Assembly (NCBI GenBank): GCA_002700865.1
Contig: PAFB01000067.1
Span: 1-35,718 of the forward strand
DNA length: 35,718 nt
Reading direction: 5' to 3'
Source of the DNA: Rhodospirillaceae bacterium
GTDB taxonomy: Bacteria; Pseudomonadota; Alphaproteobacteria; UBA7985
Below the pieces are notes generated by a model. It had not been told where the DNA came from. It saw only the letters and a list, made by a program, of their open reading frames with translations, and did not search any database. This document shows, one piece after another, positions 8,994 to 18,385 of the stretch (positions are counted from its first letter, which is position 1; each line of letters starts with the position of its first letter). Made by a program: the position numbers and the translations under genes.

Positions 8994-9509
8994 ATGTCTG
9001 AAACCCGTACTTTTGCTGTTCTTGTCGATAACGAACCTGGCGTACTTGCGCGCGTGATCGGGCTGTTTTCCGGGCGTGGCTACAACATTGAGTCGCTGAC
9101 GGTGACAGAAGTTGATGATGACGCGAACTTATCCCGCATCACCATCGTCACAGGCGGCACCACCCAGGTTCTGATCCAGATCCGTAATCTGCTGGAACGT
9201 CTCGTGCCCGTGCATCGCGTGGAAGACCTCACGGCAAATGCGAACAGCAACGATCTGGAGCCACCGGTTCAGCGCGAGTTGGCTTTGGTCAAGGTCGTGG
9301 GTGCGGGTGACAAGCGGGTCGAAGCGCTTCGTATCGCCGATATCTTCAAGGCTGAAGTCGTTGATACCGGCCTGAGCCATTTCGTCTTCGAAGTGAAAGG
9401 CCGCAAGGAGCAGCTGGACCGCTTTATTGAACTGATGGTGCCGCTGGGACTGAATGAAATCTGCCGCTCAGGCGTGATTGCCGTCTCTCGCGGTGATCAG
9501 GCTCTCTAA
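8994..9509 (+). CDS. ilvN: Acetolactate synthase, small (regulatory) subunit
   Basis: Binds IlvB, raises its activity and confers feedback inhibition by valine and other branched-chain amino acids. An N-terminal ACT domain is evident (FAVLVDNEPGVLARVIGLFS, then RGYNIESLTV), followed by the C-terminal ACT-like half with IADIFKAEVVD. Length 171 residues is typical of the short form. The open frame reaches back into ilvB, but MSETRTF at 8994 is the family start. Same strand and close spacing with ilvB support one operon. Confidence 0.96.
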   Translation: MSETRTFAVLVDNEPGVLARVIGLFSGRGYNIESLTVTEVDDDANLSRITIVTGGTTQVLIQIRNLLERLVPVHRVEDLTANANSNDLEPPVQRELALVKVVGAGDKRVEALRIADIFKAEVVDTGLSHFVFEVKGRKEQLDRFIELMVPLGLNEICRSGVIAVSRGDQAL

Positions 9510-9532
9510 CCCTCAGTGTTTGGACGCATTAA

Positions 9533-10675
<1,143 letters not shown>

Positions 10676-10683
10676 GCCAAGTC

Positions 10684-10697
10684 TACAGTCGACTGTA
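10684..10697. repeat. 14-bp perfect palindrome after ilvC
   Basis: TACAGTCGACTGTA is a perfect palindrome 8 bases after the ilvC stop and just upstream of the terminator. It could be a protein-binding site or chance. Confidence 0.4.
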
Positions 10698-10703
10698 ACG
10701 GAG

Positions 10704-10738
10704 CGGGGGCGAGCCATTTATGGGTTCGCCCCCGTTTT
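10704..10738 (+). terminator. Rho-independent terminator after ilvC
   Basis: CGGGGGCGA (10704-10712) pairs with TCGCCCCCG (10726-10734), extended inward by CCA/TGG, followed by four T. The stem is strong but the T-tract short. Confidence 0.75.
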
Positions 10739-10802
10739 GCGTTATGGACCTTTGTTGCGCCTCGGGATTGCCAAGCTGTACGAGTCGTGTTTTCATTCAG
10801 TC

Positions 10803-10850
10803 ATGGAATTCAAAGCGGCCCTTACTGTTCTGCTTCTACCCAGCCCCTGA
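10803..10850 (+). promoter_or_regulatory. Candidate leuA leader peptide, leucine-rich 15-codon ORF
   Basis: ATG at 10803 opens a 15-codon frame, MEFKAALTVLLLPSP then TGA. Residues 7-12 are L-T-V-L-L-L, with Leu codons CTT, CTG, CTT and CTA. It lies about 150 bases before leuA, in the gap after the ilvC terminator. Its last codons form one arm of a stem, GCCCCTGA (10843-10850) with TCAGGGGC (10882-10889), enclosing a smaller GCCGG/CCGGC stem (10858-10875). Leucine-rich leaders that sense charged tRNA-Leu are known for leuA attenuators in proteobacteria. Against it: no clear T-tract follows the stem, and the ribosome binding site is weak. Confidence 0.45.
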
Positions 10851-11000
10851 CGTCTCAGCCGGGCTGCGCTCCGGCATGCGATCAGGGGCCTTGAAAAACC
10901 TTCCTCCAAAATGCGACAACACGGCACCAAAGACGCGGCCTCAAGACCAACCTGACGTTGGCACGGGCGCGAGCGGACGCCGAGATCAGGACTAAGATTC

Positions 11001-12578
11001 ATGAGCATGCAGAAAACCGACGAAAACCGCGTCAAAATCTTTGACACCACCTTGCGCGATGGCGAGCAATCGCCGGGCTTTTCCATGAACCACGAGGAAA
11101 AGCTGCGGATGGCGTCAATGCTGGAAGAGCTGGGCGTCGATATCATCGAGGCTGGCTTCCCCATCGCCTCTCAGGGTGATTTCGAATCTGTACGGGCAAT
11201 CGCCAAGCAAGCCTCCGACACCGTTGCGATTGCCGGGCTGTGCCGAGCCTCGACCAAGGATATCGACCGGGCGTGGGAAGCATTGCAGTACGCGCCAAAG
11301 GCGCGGATTCATACCTTCATTTCGACCTCTCCGGTCCATATGAAATACAAGCTTCGCATGGAACCGGAAGCCGTGCTTGAGGCGATCCACAACTCCGTTT
11401 CGCACGCCGCTTCGCTGACCAACGATGTCGAATGGTCCCCTGAGGATGGCACGCGGACGGAGCCGGATTTTCTGGTCAAGTCGATTACGACAGCGGTAAA
11501 GGCCGGTGCGACCACGATTAACGTGCCGGATACGGTGGGCTATTTGGTCGCCGATGAGTATGCCGAACTGATCCGCATGCTGCTCAACTCGGTACCGGGC
11601 TTGGACAAGTGCACCATCTCCACCCACTGCCACAACGATTTGGGCGTTGCGGTTGCAAACTCGCTGGGTGGTGTTTCTGCCGGCGCGCGGCAGATCGAGT
11701 GCACGATCAACGGTATTGGCGAGCGGGCTGGTAACGCGTCGCTTGAGGAAGTCGCAATGGCCCTGCAAGTGCGCGGCGATCGCCTGCCGTACTGGACCAA
11801 CATCGACAGCACCAAGCTGCTCAGAGCGTCGCAGATGCTGCAGTCGATCACCGGCTTTTCGGTGCAGCCCAACAAAGCCATCGTCGGCGCAAACGCTTTC
11901 GCGCACGAGTCCGGTATTCATCAGGACGGTATGCTGAAGAACGCGCAGACTTATGAAATCATGACCCCGGAGAGTGTTGGCTGGACCAAAACCAATCTGG
12001 TTCTGGGCAAGCACTCTGGCCGCGCCGCTTTCCGCGATAAACTTGTGCAGCTGGGTTACGAAGACATCGGCGAGAACGCGTTCCAGGACGCTTTTGTGCG
12101 GTTCAAGGATTTGGCTGATCACAAGAAAGAAGTCACAGATGAAGACATCGTAGCGCTGGTTGACGACAGTGCCAGCGATCAGGCGGCGTCCTTCACCCTT
12201 GATGACCTGAAAATCCACTCGATTGTGCACGGTGTTGCGCGCGTTGACGTGACGGTGAGCGTGGAGGGCAAGGCTCAGACGGTCACGACGGAAGGCAACG
12301 GCGCTGTGGACGCGATCTTTAAGGGCATCAAAGACGTAACCGGTCTGCAGGATCAAAAGCTCGATCTCTATCAGGTTCACGCTGTTACTGGCGGAACAGA
12401 TGCACAGGCGAAGGTGACGGTGCGTTTGAGCCAGGAAGGCCGGACTGTGTCTGGTACGGGCGCTGATTACGATACCCTTTTTGCCTCCGCTCGGGCCTAT
12501 ATCCACGCCCTGAACAAGCTGCAAAGCTCCGAACGGCGGGTGCATGCGCATCGGGGCGGTGAGGGCGAGGCAGCCTGA
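11001..12578 (+). CDS. leuA: 2-isopropylmalate synthase
   Basis: First committed enzyme of leucine synthesis: acetyl-CoA plus 2-oxoisovalerate to 2-isopropylmalate. The HMGL-like TIM barrel begins with FDTTLRDGEQSPGFSM near residue 14 and contains the metal-binding STHCHNDLGVAVAN; the C-terminal LeuA regulatory domain (about residues 390-510) should bind leucine for feedback inhibition. Length 525 residues is typical of the long form. ATG 11001 and ATG 11007 are both possible; no strong ribosome binding site precedes either. It uses the 2-oxoisovalerate made by the ilv enzymes upstream. A clear terminator follows. Confidence 0.96.
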   Translation: MSMQKTDENRVKIFDTTLRDGEQSPGFSMNHEEKLRMASMLEELGVDIIEAGFPIASQGDFESVRAIAKQASDTVAIAGLCRASTKDIDRAWEALQYAPKARIHTFISTSPVHMKYKLRMEPEAVLEAIHNSVSHAASLTNDVEWSPEDGTRTEPDFLVKSITTAVKAGATTINVPDTVGYLVADEYAELIRMLLNSVPGLDKCTISTHCHNDLGVAVANSLGGVSAGARQIECTINGIGERAGNASLEEVAMALQVRGDRLPYWTNIDSTKLLRASQMLQSITGFSVQPNKAIVGANAFAHESGIHQDGMLKNAQTYEIMTPESVGWTKTNLVLGKHSGRAAFRDKLVQLGYEDIGENAFQDAFVRFKDLADHKKEVTDEDIVALVDDSASDQAASFTLDDLKIHSIVHGVARVDVTVSVEGKAQTVTTEGNGAVDAIFKGIKDVTGLQDQKLDLYQVHAVTGGTDAQAKVTVRLSQEGRTVSGTGADYDTLFASARAYIHALNKLQSSERRVHAHRGGEGEAA

Positions 12579-12609
12579 CCGCACTGAGCCTGCTCAGTCC
12601 AATAGACTG

Positions 12610-12643
12610 AAAAAGCGCTCTGCGGCAGTAGGGCGCTTTTTTT
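12610..12643 (+). terminator. Rho-independent terminator after leuA
   Basis: AGCGCTC (12614-12620) pairs with GGGCGCT (12631-12637) with one G-T pair, flanked by an A-run and seven T. It begins about 30 bases after the leuA stop. Confidence 0.92.
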
Positions 12644-13036
12644 GGCGTGTCCTGCGTACAAGGCTCCATTCAATCAAGGGCAGGAGTCACCTATAAAATA
12701 CGAAATAATGTAAAATCAAAAATAAATATTATCGTTATTTCGCAGTGAGTTAAGGATGGGCAGGTCCGGCTGAGAGGGTGGTCAACCATTCGGGCGAAAG
12801 ACCTGGCGCCGCTGGTTTTGGGTGGGCGGTGTCACTTGCTCTCTCCCCACCCTTGAAGCAGCAAATGAACGAACCAACTGGTCTGTGAGGGGGTCACTTA
12901 GCGAACCGCCGCTGCTGACACTGCAATCCAGCATCTCGCTGAAAGATGCAGTTGGGGCGCATTTTGTGTTTCACCCACCGACGATAAGCCCTAAAAACAC
13001 CGTCCAAGATCAGTCAAAAGTTTGGAGCGTTCGGAT
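12644..13036 (+). other. Intergenic region upstream of ferredoxin, AT-rich dyad then several hairpins
   Basis: No convincing gene is seen in these roughly 390 bases. The first part is strikingly AT-rich (about 12690-12742) and holds an 8-bp inverted repeat, CGAAATAA (12701-12708) with TTATTTCG (12735-12742), which could be a promoter/operator. The GC-rich remainder can form CAGGTC/GACCTG (12761-12766 with 12800-12805), GGGTGGG/CCCACCC (12820-12826 with 12846-12852) and GCATCT/AGATGC (near 12928-12946). None has a T-tract. It may be a long 5' leader of the ferredoxin mRNA or contain a small RNA. I do not recognise a known riboswitch. Confidence 0.4.
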
Positions 13037-13348
13037 ATGCCAAGCATAACAGTCGTCGACCGCGATGGAAGCGAGCAGGCCATTGAGGCCAAAAGCGGCC
13101 ACAAGGTCATGGAAATTATCCGCGACGCAGGCATGAATATCGAAGCCGCTTGTGGTGGCTGCTGTGCTTGCGCGACGTGCCACGTCTATGTTGATGGTGA
13201 TTGGTTTGGAAAGCTCGCAAATGCCGATGAGGAAGAGCTGGATATGCTTGATCTGGCTATGGACGTGCAGGACACCAGCCGCCTGTCATGCCAGCTTGAA
13301 ATGTCAGACGATCTTGATGGCTTGCGCGTAGAACTCGCTCCAGCCTAA
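13037..13348 (+). CDS. [2Fe-2S] ferredoxin, adrenodoxin/FdVI type
   Basis: Small electron carrier of 103 residues. The cluster-binding pattern C-x5-C-x2-C is C39, C45, C48, with the fourth ligand C85 in RLSCQLE. Two further cysteines, C42 and C43, lie inside the cluster loop. The sequence starts PSITVVDRDGSEQ and has the HVYVD strand typical of this branch, which serves in Fe-S assembly or P450/hydroxylase electron transfer. ATG 13037 is used; GGAG at 13023-13026 is about 10 bases upstream. It stands alone, between the leuA terminator and a LysR gene, so the partner is not shown. Confidence 0.9.
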   Translation: MPSITVVDRDGSEQAIEAKSGHKVMEIIRDAGMNIEAACGGCCACATCHVYVDGDWFGKLANADEEELDMLDLAMDVQDTSRLSCQLEMSDDLDGLRVELAPA

Positions 13349-13569
13349 TGGCCTCAGGGCAACCCCGTCCTCTGTGAGCCTTGCTCAGCCTTTAGCATTG
13401 ACCCCTTACACACTCGATTTTCGGTGCCAATCAGGATGCTCTGATTTTGGCAGCGCTTGTGGTCATGGGGTGATCTCAACGCATCTGGAAACGCGAAAGT
13501 ATTCGTGATAAACAACTCTAGCACGAAGCCTGCACGTTCTCGGGGGACAAATGTAGAGGCTTTTTCCTC

Positions 13570-13614
13570 CTGTTTACATCTCACCCAAACTGAAGCTGTC
13601 CATTGGGTAAACAG
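13570..13614. promoter_or_regulatory. Inverted repeat upstream of the LysR gene
   Basis: CTGTTTAC (13570-13577) and GTAAACAG (13607-13614) are perfect arms. A second nested pair, ACCCAA (13583-13588) and TTGGGT (13603-13608), partly shares the right arm. The dyad ends 28 bases before the likely GTG start of the LysR-type gene, a usual place for an autoregulatory site. Confidence 0.45.
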
Positions 13615-13642
13615 CCTCGGTTCAACTGAGAGGCTAGAAATC

Positions 13643-14698
13643 GTGAAGCAATTGCGTTCATCCCTTTCTGAGGGCTTCATCAAGATTGGCGCCGACCAAA
13701 AAATCAGTCCAGATGTCTGGGAAGATTTACGCGTTCTGTTGGCTTTTGCGCGCGCGGGTACCATTGCGAAGTGTGCTGAATTGCTGGGGGTAACGCAGCC
13801 AACCGTTATCCGTAAACTCGCCGCGCTGGAAGAGGCGATGGACCGTCGCCTATTGGTTCGCAACACCCGCGGGTCCTCGCTGACTCAGGAAGGCGAGAAG
13901 CTGGTCGCGCTGGCTGATCAAATGGACCGTCAAGTCGCCATGGCCCTCAACGCGGCAACGCTTGATCATTCCGAGGTCGCAGGCAACGTCCGTATCTCCT
14001 GCACCGACGGCTTGCTGAGCTACTGGCTCGCGCCGCGCGTTGAGGAGTTTAAGGCTGAATATCCCGGTATTTCGCTGGAGCTGTATTCGACCAACGAGCC
14101 CCCAGAGTTAGAGCGGCGCGAAGTCGATGTTGTGTGCTCGTTTCTGGACTTCCAGAACGCCAATATTCTCTCGCAGCGGGTCGGTTTCGTCCACCTGATC
14201 CCCTTTGTATCGCGGAGTTTTGTCAGCCAGCACGGCATGCCCGATGCCGACGAAGACTGGTCCAAGTACCCGATTGTTGATCACATAGCTTACCGGGATA
14301 TGGTGGCCGGGTTTGCCGACTGGATGAAGCTTACGGCCAACTCAAAAACCAAGTACGTTAGCAATAACTCGACGACCTATTACCATTTGGTGCGTTCGGG
14401 GCTCGGGATTGGTTTTCTGGGCAACTATGCGGCCCTGGACCCGGAGCTCATGACGATCATGGGCAACCCGGCCCATACCGTTACGCCCCTGTATGTCGGC
14501 GCGCTTCGGGTATTACACGACGATCCATCGGTCAAAGCTGTGGTTGAATGGGTGCATGAAACCTTCGAGCGTTTTGGTGATCCGTGGTTCCGTAAGACAC
14601 TGTTTCAGGCCGATTCTTCGGAATTGGATAACATGGCCCCGAACCGCGAAAAGCTGGAGGGCCTGCTTGGCGTGAACGTGATGACACATAACCGCTAG
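13643..14698 (+). CDS. LysR-type transcriptional regulator
   Basis: An N-terminal winged helix-turn-helix is at about residues 26-85 (WEDLRVLLAFARAGTIAKCA, then LGVTQPTVIRKLAALEEAM), followed by a LysR substrate-binding domain from about 110. The frame is open back to 13457, but no ATG is available and the extra N-terminus looks non-coding. GTG 13643 with GAGAGG at 13628-13633 gives 351 residues, still longer than the usual 300. The C-terminus extends beyond the normal domain. It lies directly upstream of serC on the same strand, so it may control serine synthesis, though LysR regulators more often face their targets divergently. The effector is unknown. Confidence 0.85.
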   Translation: MKQLRSSLSEGFIKIGADQKISPDVWEDLRVLLAFARAGTIAKCAELLGVTQPTVIRKLAALEEAMDRRLLVRNTRGSSLTQEGEKLVALADQMDRQVAMALNAATLDHSEVAGNVRISCTDGLLSYWLAPRVEEFKAEYPGISLELYSTNEPPELERREVDVVCSFLDFQNANILSQRVGFVHLIPFVSRSFVSQHGMPDADEDWSKYPIVDHIAYRDMVAGFADWMKLTANSKTKYVSNNSTTYYHLVRSGLGIGFLGNYAALDPELMTIMGNPAHTVTPLYVGALRVLHDDPSVKAVVEWVHETFERFGDPWFRKTLFQADSSELDNMAPNREKLEGLLGVNVMTHNR

Positions 14699-14734
14699 GT
14701 CTTTAGGGTTGATTTTTCGACGGAGTTTAGGCTT

Positions 14735-14774
14735 TCTAGCCGGGCTTGGCGGAGCAAACCGCCACCAGACTAGA
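14735..14774 (+). promoter_or_regulatory. serC leader-type RNA hairpin at the serC start
   Basis: A two-part hairpin sits just before the serC ATG: outer stem TCTAG (14735-14739) with CTAGA (14770-14774), an internal loop, and inner stem TGGCGG (14747-14752) with CCGCCA (14759-14764) closed by AGCAAA. It ends 10 bases before the start codon, over the ribosome binding region. A 'serC' leader motif of this general layout is known upstream of serC-serA in alphaproteobacteria. The match is by position and architecture, not by a covariance search. Confidence 0.55.
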
Positions 14775-14784
14775 GGTTTGAACC

Positions 14785-16047
14785 ATGACGACGCGCGACG
14801 TGCGTTCGCCCTGTGCGCCCTTGCGTGCACCGGCGGACACGGTCAGTGGCGCTGCGGATACGGCCGCAACGCCTCAACCCGCTTTAAAGCCGGTTGACCC
14901 CAATTTTTCTTCAGGTCCCTGTACCAAATTCCCCGGATGGTCTGTTGACCGCTTGGTTGACGCTGCTTTGGGTCGTTCCCATCGCGCCAAGGAGCCGAAG
15001 GCCAAACTGAAAGCGGTCATTGACCGATCCAAAGCCATGCTCGGCCTGCCTGAAGACTGGCTTCTCGGCATTGTTCCCGGTTCAGACACCGGCGCTGTCG
15101 AAATGGCCATGTGGTCCATGCTCGGTGCGCGGCCGGTCACAATTCTGGAGTGGGAGAGTTTTTCCAAGGATTGGGCCACGGATGCGATCAAGCAACTCAA
15201 GCTGAACGACGCGCAAGTGGTCAAAGCTCCCTACGGCGCTTTGCCGGACCTGAGCGCGATAGACCGGTCACACGACATCGTTTTCCCGTTCAACGGCACC
15301 ACCTCCGGCGTGCGTGTGCCGAATATGGATTGGGTCTCAGACGCGCGGGAAGGGATCGTGATTTGCGACGCAACCTCAGCCGCATTTGCCATGGATATGG
15401 ATTTCAGCAAACTCGATGTTGTGACCTGGTCCTGGCAAAAAGTGCTGGGGTCCGAAGCGGCTCACGGCATGCTGGCCCTGTCGCCGCGCGCGGTGGCACG
15501 GCTGGAGAGCTTTGAACCCGACCGCCCGCTGCCCAAGCTGTTCCGGATGACCAAAGCCGGCAAAATCAACAGCGGTATTTTCGAAGGTGCAACCATCAAC
15601 ACCCCTTCGATGCTGGCGGTTGAGGATGTTCTTGCCGCGCTGGACTGGGCAGACAGCCTCGGCGGAGGAAGGGCCTTGATTGCGCGGGCTGAGGCGAACT
15701 TTGCGGCCTTGGACCGATGGGTTCAGAAAACGGACTGGATCGATTGGCTGGCCACTGACCCTGCGACGCGTTCAAGCACGTCCATGTGTCTGAAAATCGT
15801 TGATCCTGCTTTCCAGCAACTCCCGGCAGACGCGCAGGCTGCCTTTTGTAAAGCGCTGGTCAAGCTGGTCGAAAACGAAGGCGCTGGCTTTGACTTCAAC
15901 GGTTATCGCGATGCCCCGGCAGGTCTGCGCATCTGGGGCGGTGCGACAGTCGAAGCGAGCAATATTGAAGCGCTGACACCATGGCTCGAGTGGGCCTTTG
16001 CCACTCAATCTTCCCTGACTTTTTCCCCGAAGGAGACCGCAGCATGA
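14785..16047 (+). CDS. serC: Phosphoserine aminotransferase
   Basis: PLP enzyme that converts 3-phosphohydroxypyruvate and glutamate to phosphoserine, the second step of serine synthesis, and also acts in pyridoxine synthesis. The PLP lysine is K219 in [14 protein letters not shown], and the Asp contacting the pyridine nitrogen is probably D195 in ICDATSA. The family core starts at NFSSGPC near residue 40, so this protein of 420 residues carries a low-complexity Ala/Pro/Thr-rich N-terminal extension of about 30 residues. No better in-frame start is visible inside the extension. The stop overlaps the serA start (ATGA). Confidence 0.95.
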   Translation: MTTRDVRSPCAPLRAPADTVSGAADTAATPQPALKPVDPNFSSGPCTKFPGWSVDRLVDAALGRSHRAKEPKAKLKAVIDRSKAMLGLPEDWLLGIVPGSDTGAVEMAMWSMLGARPVTILEWESFSKDWATDAIKQLKLNDAQVVKAPYGALPDLSAIDRSHDIVFPFNGTTSGVRVPNMDWVSDAREGIVICDATSAAFAMDMDFSKLDVVTWSWQKVLGSEAAHGMLALSPRAVARLESFEPDRPLPKLFRMTKAGKINSGIFEGATINTPSMLAVEDVLAALDWADSLGGGRALIARAEANFAALDRWVQKTDWIDWLATDPATRSSTSMCLKIVDPAFQQLPADAQAAFCKALVKLVENEGAGFDFNGYRDAPAGLRIWGGATVEASNIEALTPWLEWAFATQSSLTFSPKETAA

Positions 16048-17645
16048 GCGCGAAACCCAAAGTTCTGATTTCCGATTCCCTGTCCTCGCAGGCCGTTCAA
16101 ACCTTTGAAGGCATGGGCTGTGAAGTTACCGTATCTGGCAAGTTGACGCCGGAAGAACTGCAGCACATTATCCCTGAATATGACGGTCTGGCAGTTCGTT
16201 CTGCGACGAAAGTGACCCCTGAACTGCTCGAAAAGGCGACCCGGCTGAAGGTTGTTGGCCGCGCCGGTATTGGTGTTGATAATATTGATGTCAGCGGTTG
16301 CACGCGAAATGGTGTGGTGGTCATGAACACCCCTTTCGGCAACGCGATCACCACTGCGGAGCACGCCATCGCCATGATGTTCGCGCTCGCCCGCCACATC
16401 CCGCAGGCCAATGAATCGACGCACCAAGGGCTTTGGGAAAAGTCGAAATTTATGGGAACTGAGTTGACCGGGAAAACGCTGGGTCTGATCGGGGCTGGCA
16501 ATATTGGGTCGATCGTGGCGTCGAAAGCGATTGGGATTGGCCTTAAGGTCATAGCCTTTGACCCTTTTCTCTCAGAGGATCGCGCAAAGGATCTGGGCGT
16601 GACCAAAGTCGAACTCGATGATCTGCTGGCCAAAGCGGACGTGATCACGCTGCACGTGCCAAAGACGGCCCAGACCGAAAACATGATCAATGCCGACGCT
16701 TTCAACAAAATGAAGAAAGGCGCCATGCTGGTGAATTGTGCGCGCGGTGGTCTGGTCGACGAAACCGCTTTGTTGGGCGCGCTGGAAAGCGGGCACGTGC
16801 GCGGGGCGGCGCTGGACGTCTTTGCGGTTGAGCCGGCAAAGGAGAACCCTTTGTTCGGTCATCCCCGTGTCATTTGCACGCCGCATCTTGGCGCCTCGAC
16901 ACAGGAAGCGCAGGAAAAGGTTGCGGTGCAGGTCGCTGAGCAGATGGCGAATTACCTCGTTGATGGCGCGGTTCAGAACGCTCTGAACACGCCCTCGCTT
17001 ACGGCTGAAGATGCCCGCAAACTTGGGCCGTGGATTGAACTGGCCACGCAGCTTGGCTCCATGATCGGCCAGCTGACCGACGAAGAAATCCTCGATATGC
17101 AGATCGAGTACTGTGGCGACGCGTCCGTGTTAAAGCATGAGCCCATTACCAACGCGGCACTGGCGTCCATGCTGGGGACCAAGTTTGCCTCGGTGAACTT
17201 GGTCAATGTTCGCGATATGGCCAACCAACGCGGCATCAATGTCAAAGAAACCCGCACGGACAGCGCAGGTGATTATCAGGCCGTGATCCGGATTATCGTA
17301 ACCACGCCAGCTTTCAGCCGCTCCATCGCAGGGACGATGATGGCCGGGCGTCCGCGCATTACGGAAATCAAGGGCATTCAGCTCGAATCTACCCTTGGCC
17401 GCTACATGCTGTACATCACCAACAAGGACCAGCCGGGCCTGATTGGAGCTGTGGGTTCGCGCATGGCGGAGAGCGGGATCAACATCGCAAACTTCCACCT
17501 TGGCCGATTGGTACAGGGAGGGGATGCGATTGCGTTTTTGGAGATCGACAGCGCGGTGAGCGAAGAAGATCTTCAAATCCTGCAGTCCCTGCCGCAAATC
17601 GACCGGTGCCGCTTCCTTGAATTCCCGGAAATGAACCAGGCGTGA
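16044..17645 (+). CDS. serA: D-3-phosphoglycerate dehydrogenase, long form with ACT domain
   Basis: First step of the phosphorylated serine pathway: 3-phosphoglycerate to 3-phosphohydroxypyruvate with NAD+. The 533-residue protein has the D-2-hydroxyacid dehydrogenase fold: Rossmann motif GAGNIG at residues 150-155, catalytic Arg in NCARGG, then Glu and the His in TPHLGAST. An intervening allosteric substrate-binding domain and a C-terminal ACT domain (about 455-533, [15 protein letters not shown]) follow, suggesting serine feedback. ATG 16044 overlaps the serC stop by 4 bases and has AAGGAG at 16030-16035. Upstream in-frame codons belong to serC. Confidence 0.96.
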   Translation: MSAKPKVLISDSLSSQAVQTFEGMGCEVTVSGKLTPEELQHIIPEYDGLAVRSATKVTPELLEKATRLKVVGRAGIGVDNIDVSGCTRNGVVVMNTPFGNAITTAEHAIAMMFALARHIPQANESTHQGLWEKSKFMGTELTGKTLGLIGAGNIGSIVASKAIGIGLKVIAFDPFLSEDRAKDLGVTKVELDDLLAKADVITLHVPKTAQTENMINADAFNKMKKGAMLVNCARGGLVDETALLGALESGHVRGAALDVFAVEPAKENPLFGHPRVICTPHLGASTQEAQEKVAVQVAEQMANYLVDGAVQNALNTPSLTAEDARKLGPWIELATQLGSMIGQLTDEEILDMQIEYCGDASVLKHEPITNAALASMLGTKFASVNLVNVRDMANQRGINVKETRTDSAGDYQAVIRIIVTTPAFSRSIAGTMMAGRPRITEIKGIQLESTLGRYMLYITNKDQPGLIGAVGSRMAESGINIANFHLGRLVQGGDAIAFLEIDSAVSEEDLQILQSLPQIDRCRFLEFPEMNQA

Positions 17646-18274
17646 CGGCTGCAAGATACCAACTTCTCGTCTCTGACATGGATTCCACCATCGCAGAGGG
17701 CGAGACCATCGTAGATATGGCGGACGCTCTGGGGATTGGCGCAAAAATAGCGGAAATCACGGAGCGTTCCATGCGGGGCGACTTAGACTTTCGCCAAGCG
17801 CTGGAAGAACGCGTCAGGATGCTTCGCGGCCTGGAGCTTTCCACGATAAAGGGGATCGCGCAGGAGGTTGGCTTGTCCGAAGGTGCGGGCGAGCTGATGA
17901 TGGCGTGCCGGCGTCTGGGCATGCGGACAGTGTTGGTGAGCGGTGGGTTTGATCTGATTGCCGATGTGGTTGGGGCCGGTCTGGGCTTTGATCGGGTGGT
18001 TTCCAATCGGCTTGAGCTGGAAGGCCATGCCTTGTCAGGCAAAGTTCTTGAGCCGATTGTGACCGCTGATACCAAGGAATCGGTTCTGCTGGCCGAGTGT
18101 CAGGCTTTGGGCATTGGCCCGGATCGCGCTGTTGCGATGGGCGATGGGGCCAATGATATCGTGATGATTAAGGCCGCCGGCCTTGGCGTTGCCTATCGCG
18201 GCAAGCCCGTTACTCGAGCGGCGGCAGACCTCAGCATCGACCAGTTGCGCGATCTGATCCCGCATTTGTCTTAG
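17642..18274 (+). CDS. serB: Phosphoserine phosphatase
   Basis: HAD-family hydrolase releasing serine from phosphoserine, the last step of the pathway. The nucleophile motif DxDxT is DMDST at residues 12-16; motif II is LVSGGF and motif III/IV is the Lys region followed by GDGANDI. At 210 residues it is the short form without an N-terminal ACT-like domain. The GTG start at 17642 overlaps the serA stop, so serC-serA-serB are translationally coupled. The family-typical start close to the nucleophile supports the GTG. Confidence 0.93.
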   Translation: MTAARYQLLVSDMDSTIAEGETIVDMADALGIGAKIAEITERSMRGDLDFRQALEERVRMLRGLELSTIKGIAQEVGLSEGAGELMMACRRLGMRTVLVSGGFDLIADVVGAGLGFDRVVSNRLELEGHALSGKVLEPIVTADTKESVLLAECQALGIGPDRAVAMGDGANDIVMIKAAGLGVAYRGKPVTRAAADLSIDQLRDLIPHLS

Positions 18275-18385
18275 CCAGAAAGGCCCGGCGCGGGTTCGAG
18301 TTTACACGCCAATGTGCCGCAAGGAACGAGTTTGACTTTTCGCCGCTGAACATTCGGGTCTATACCAGTGGTGGAGGATGTACTG

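Noticed and set aside
10720-10995. A 91-codon open frame between ilvC and leuA
   Set aside because: It begins inside the ilvC terminator, has no ribosome binding site and its translation looks random; the short leucine-rich frame is the better reading of this region.
11115-12584. A 489-codon open frame antisense to leuA
   Set aside because: It is a shadow of the leuA codon pattern in GC-rich DNA; its translation resembles no known family, while leuA is certain.
12761-12830. A TPP riboswitch, because CTGAGA occurs near CCTGG
   Set aside because: The other conserved core blocks are missing, and the downstream gene is a ferredoxin rather than a thiamin gene.
12822-13049. A 75-codon open frame before the ferredoxin
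   Set aside because: It covers the hairpins of the leader, overlaps the ferredoxin start in another frame, and has no recognisable domain.
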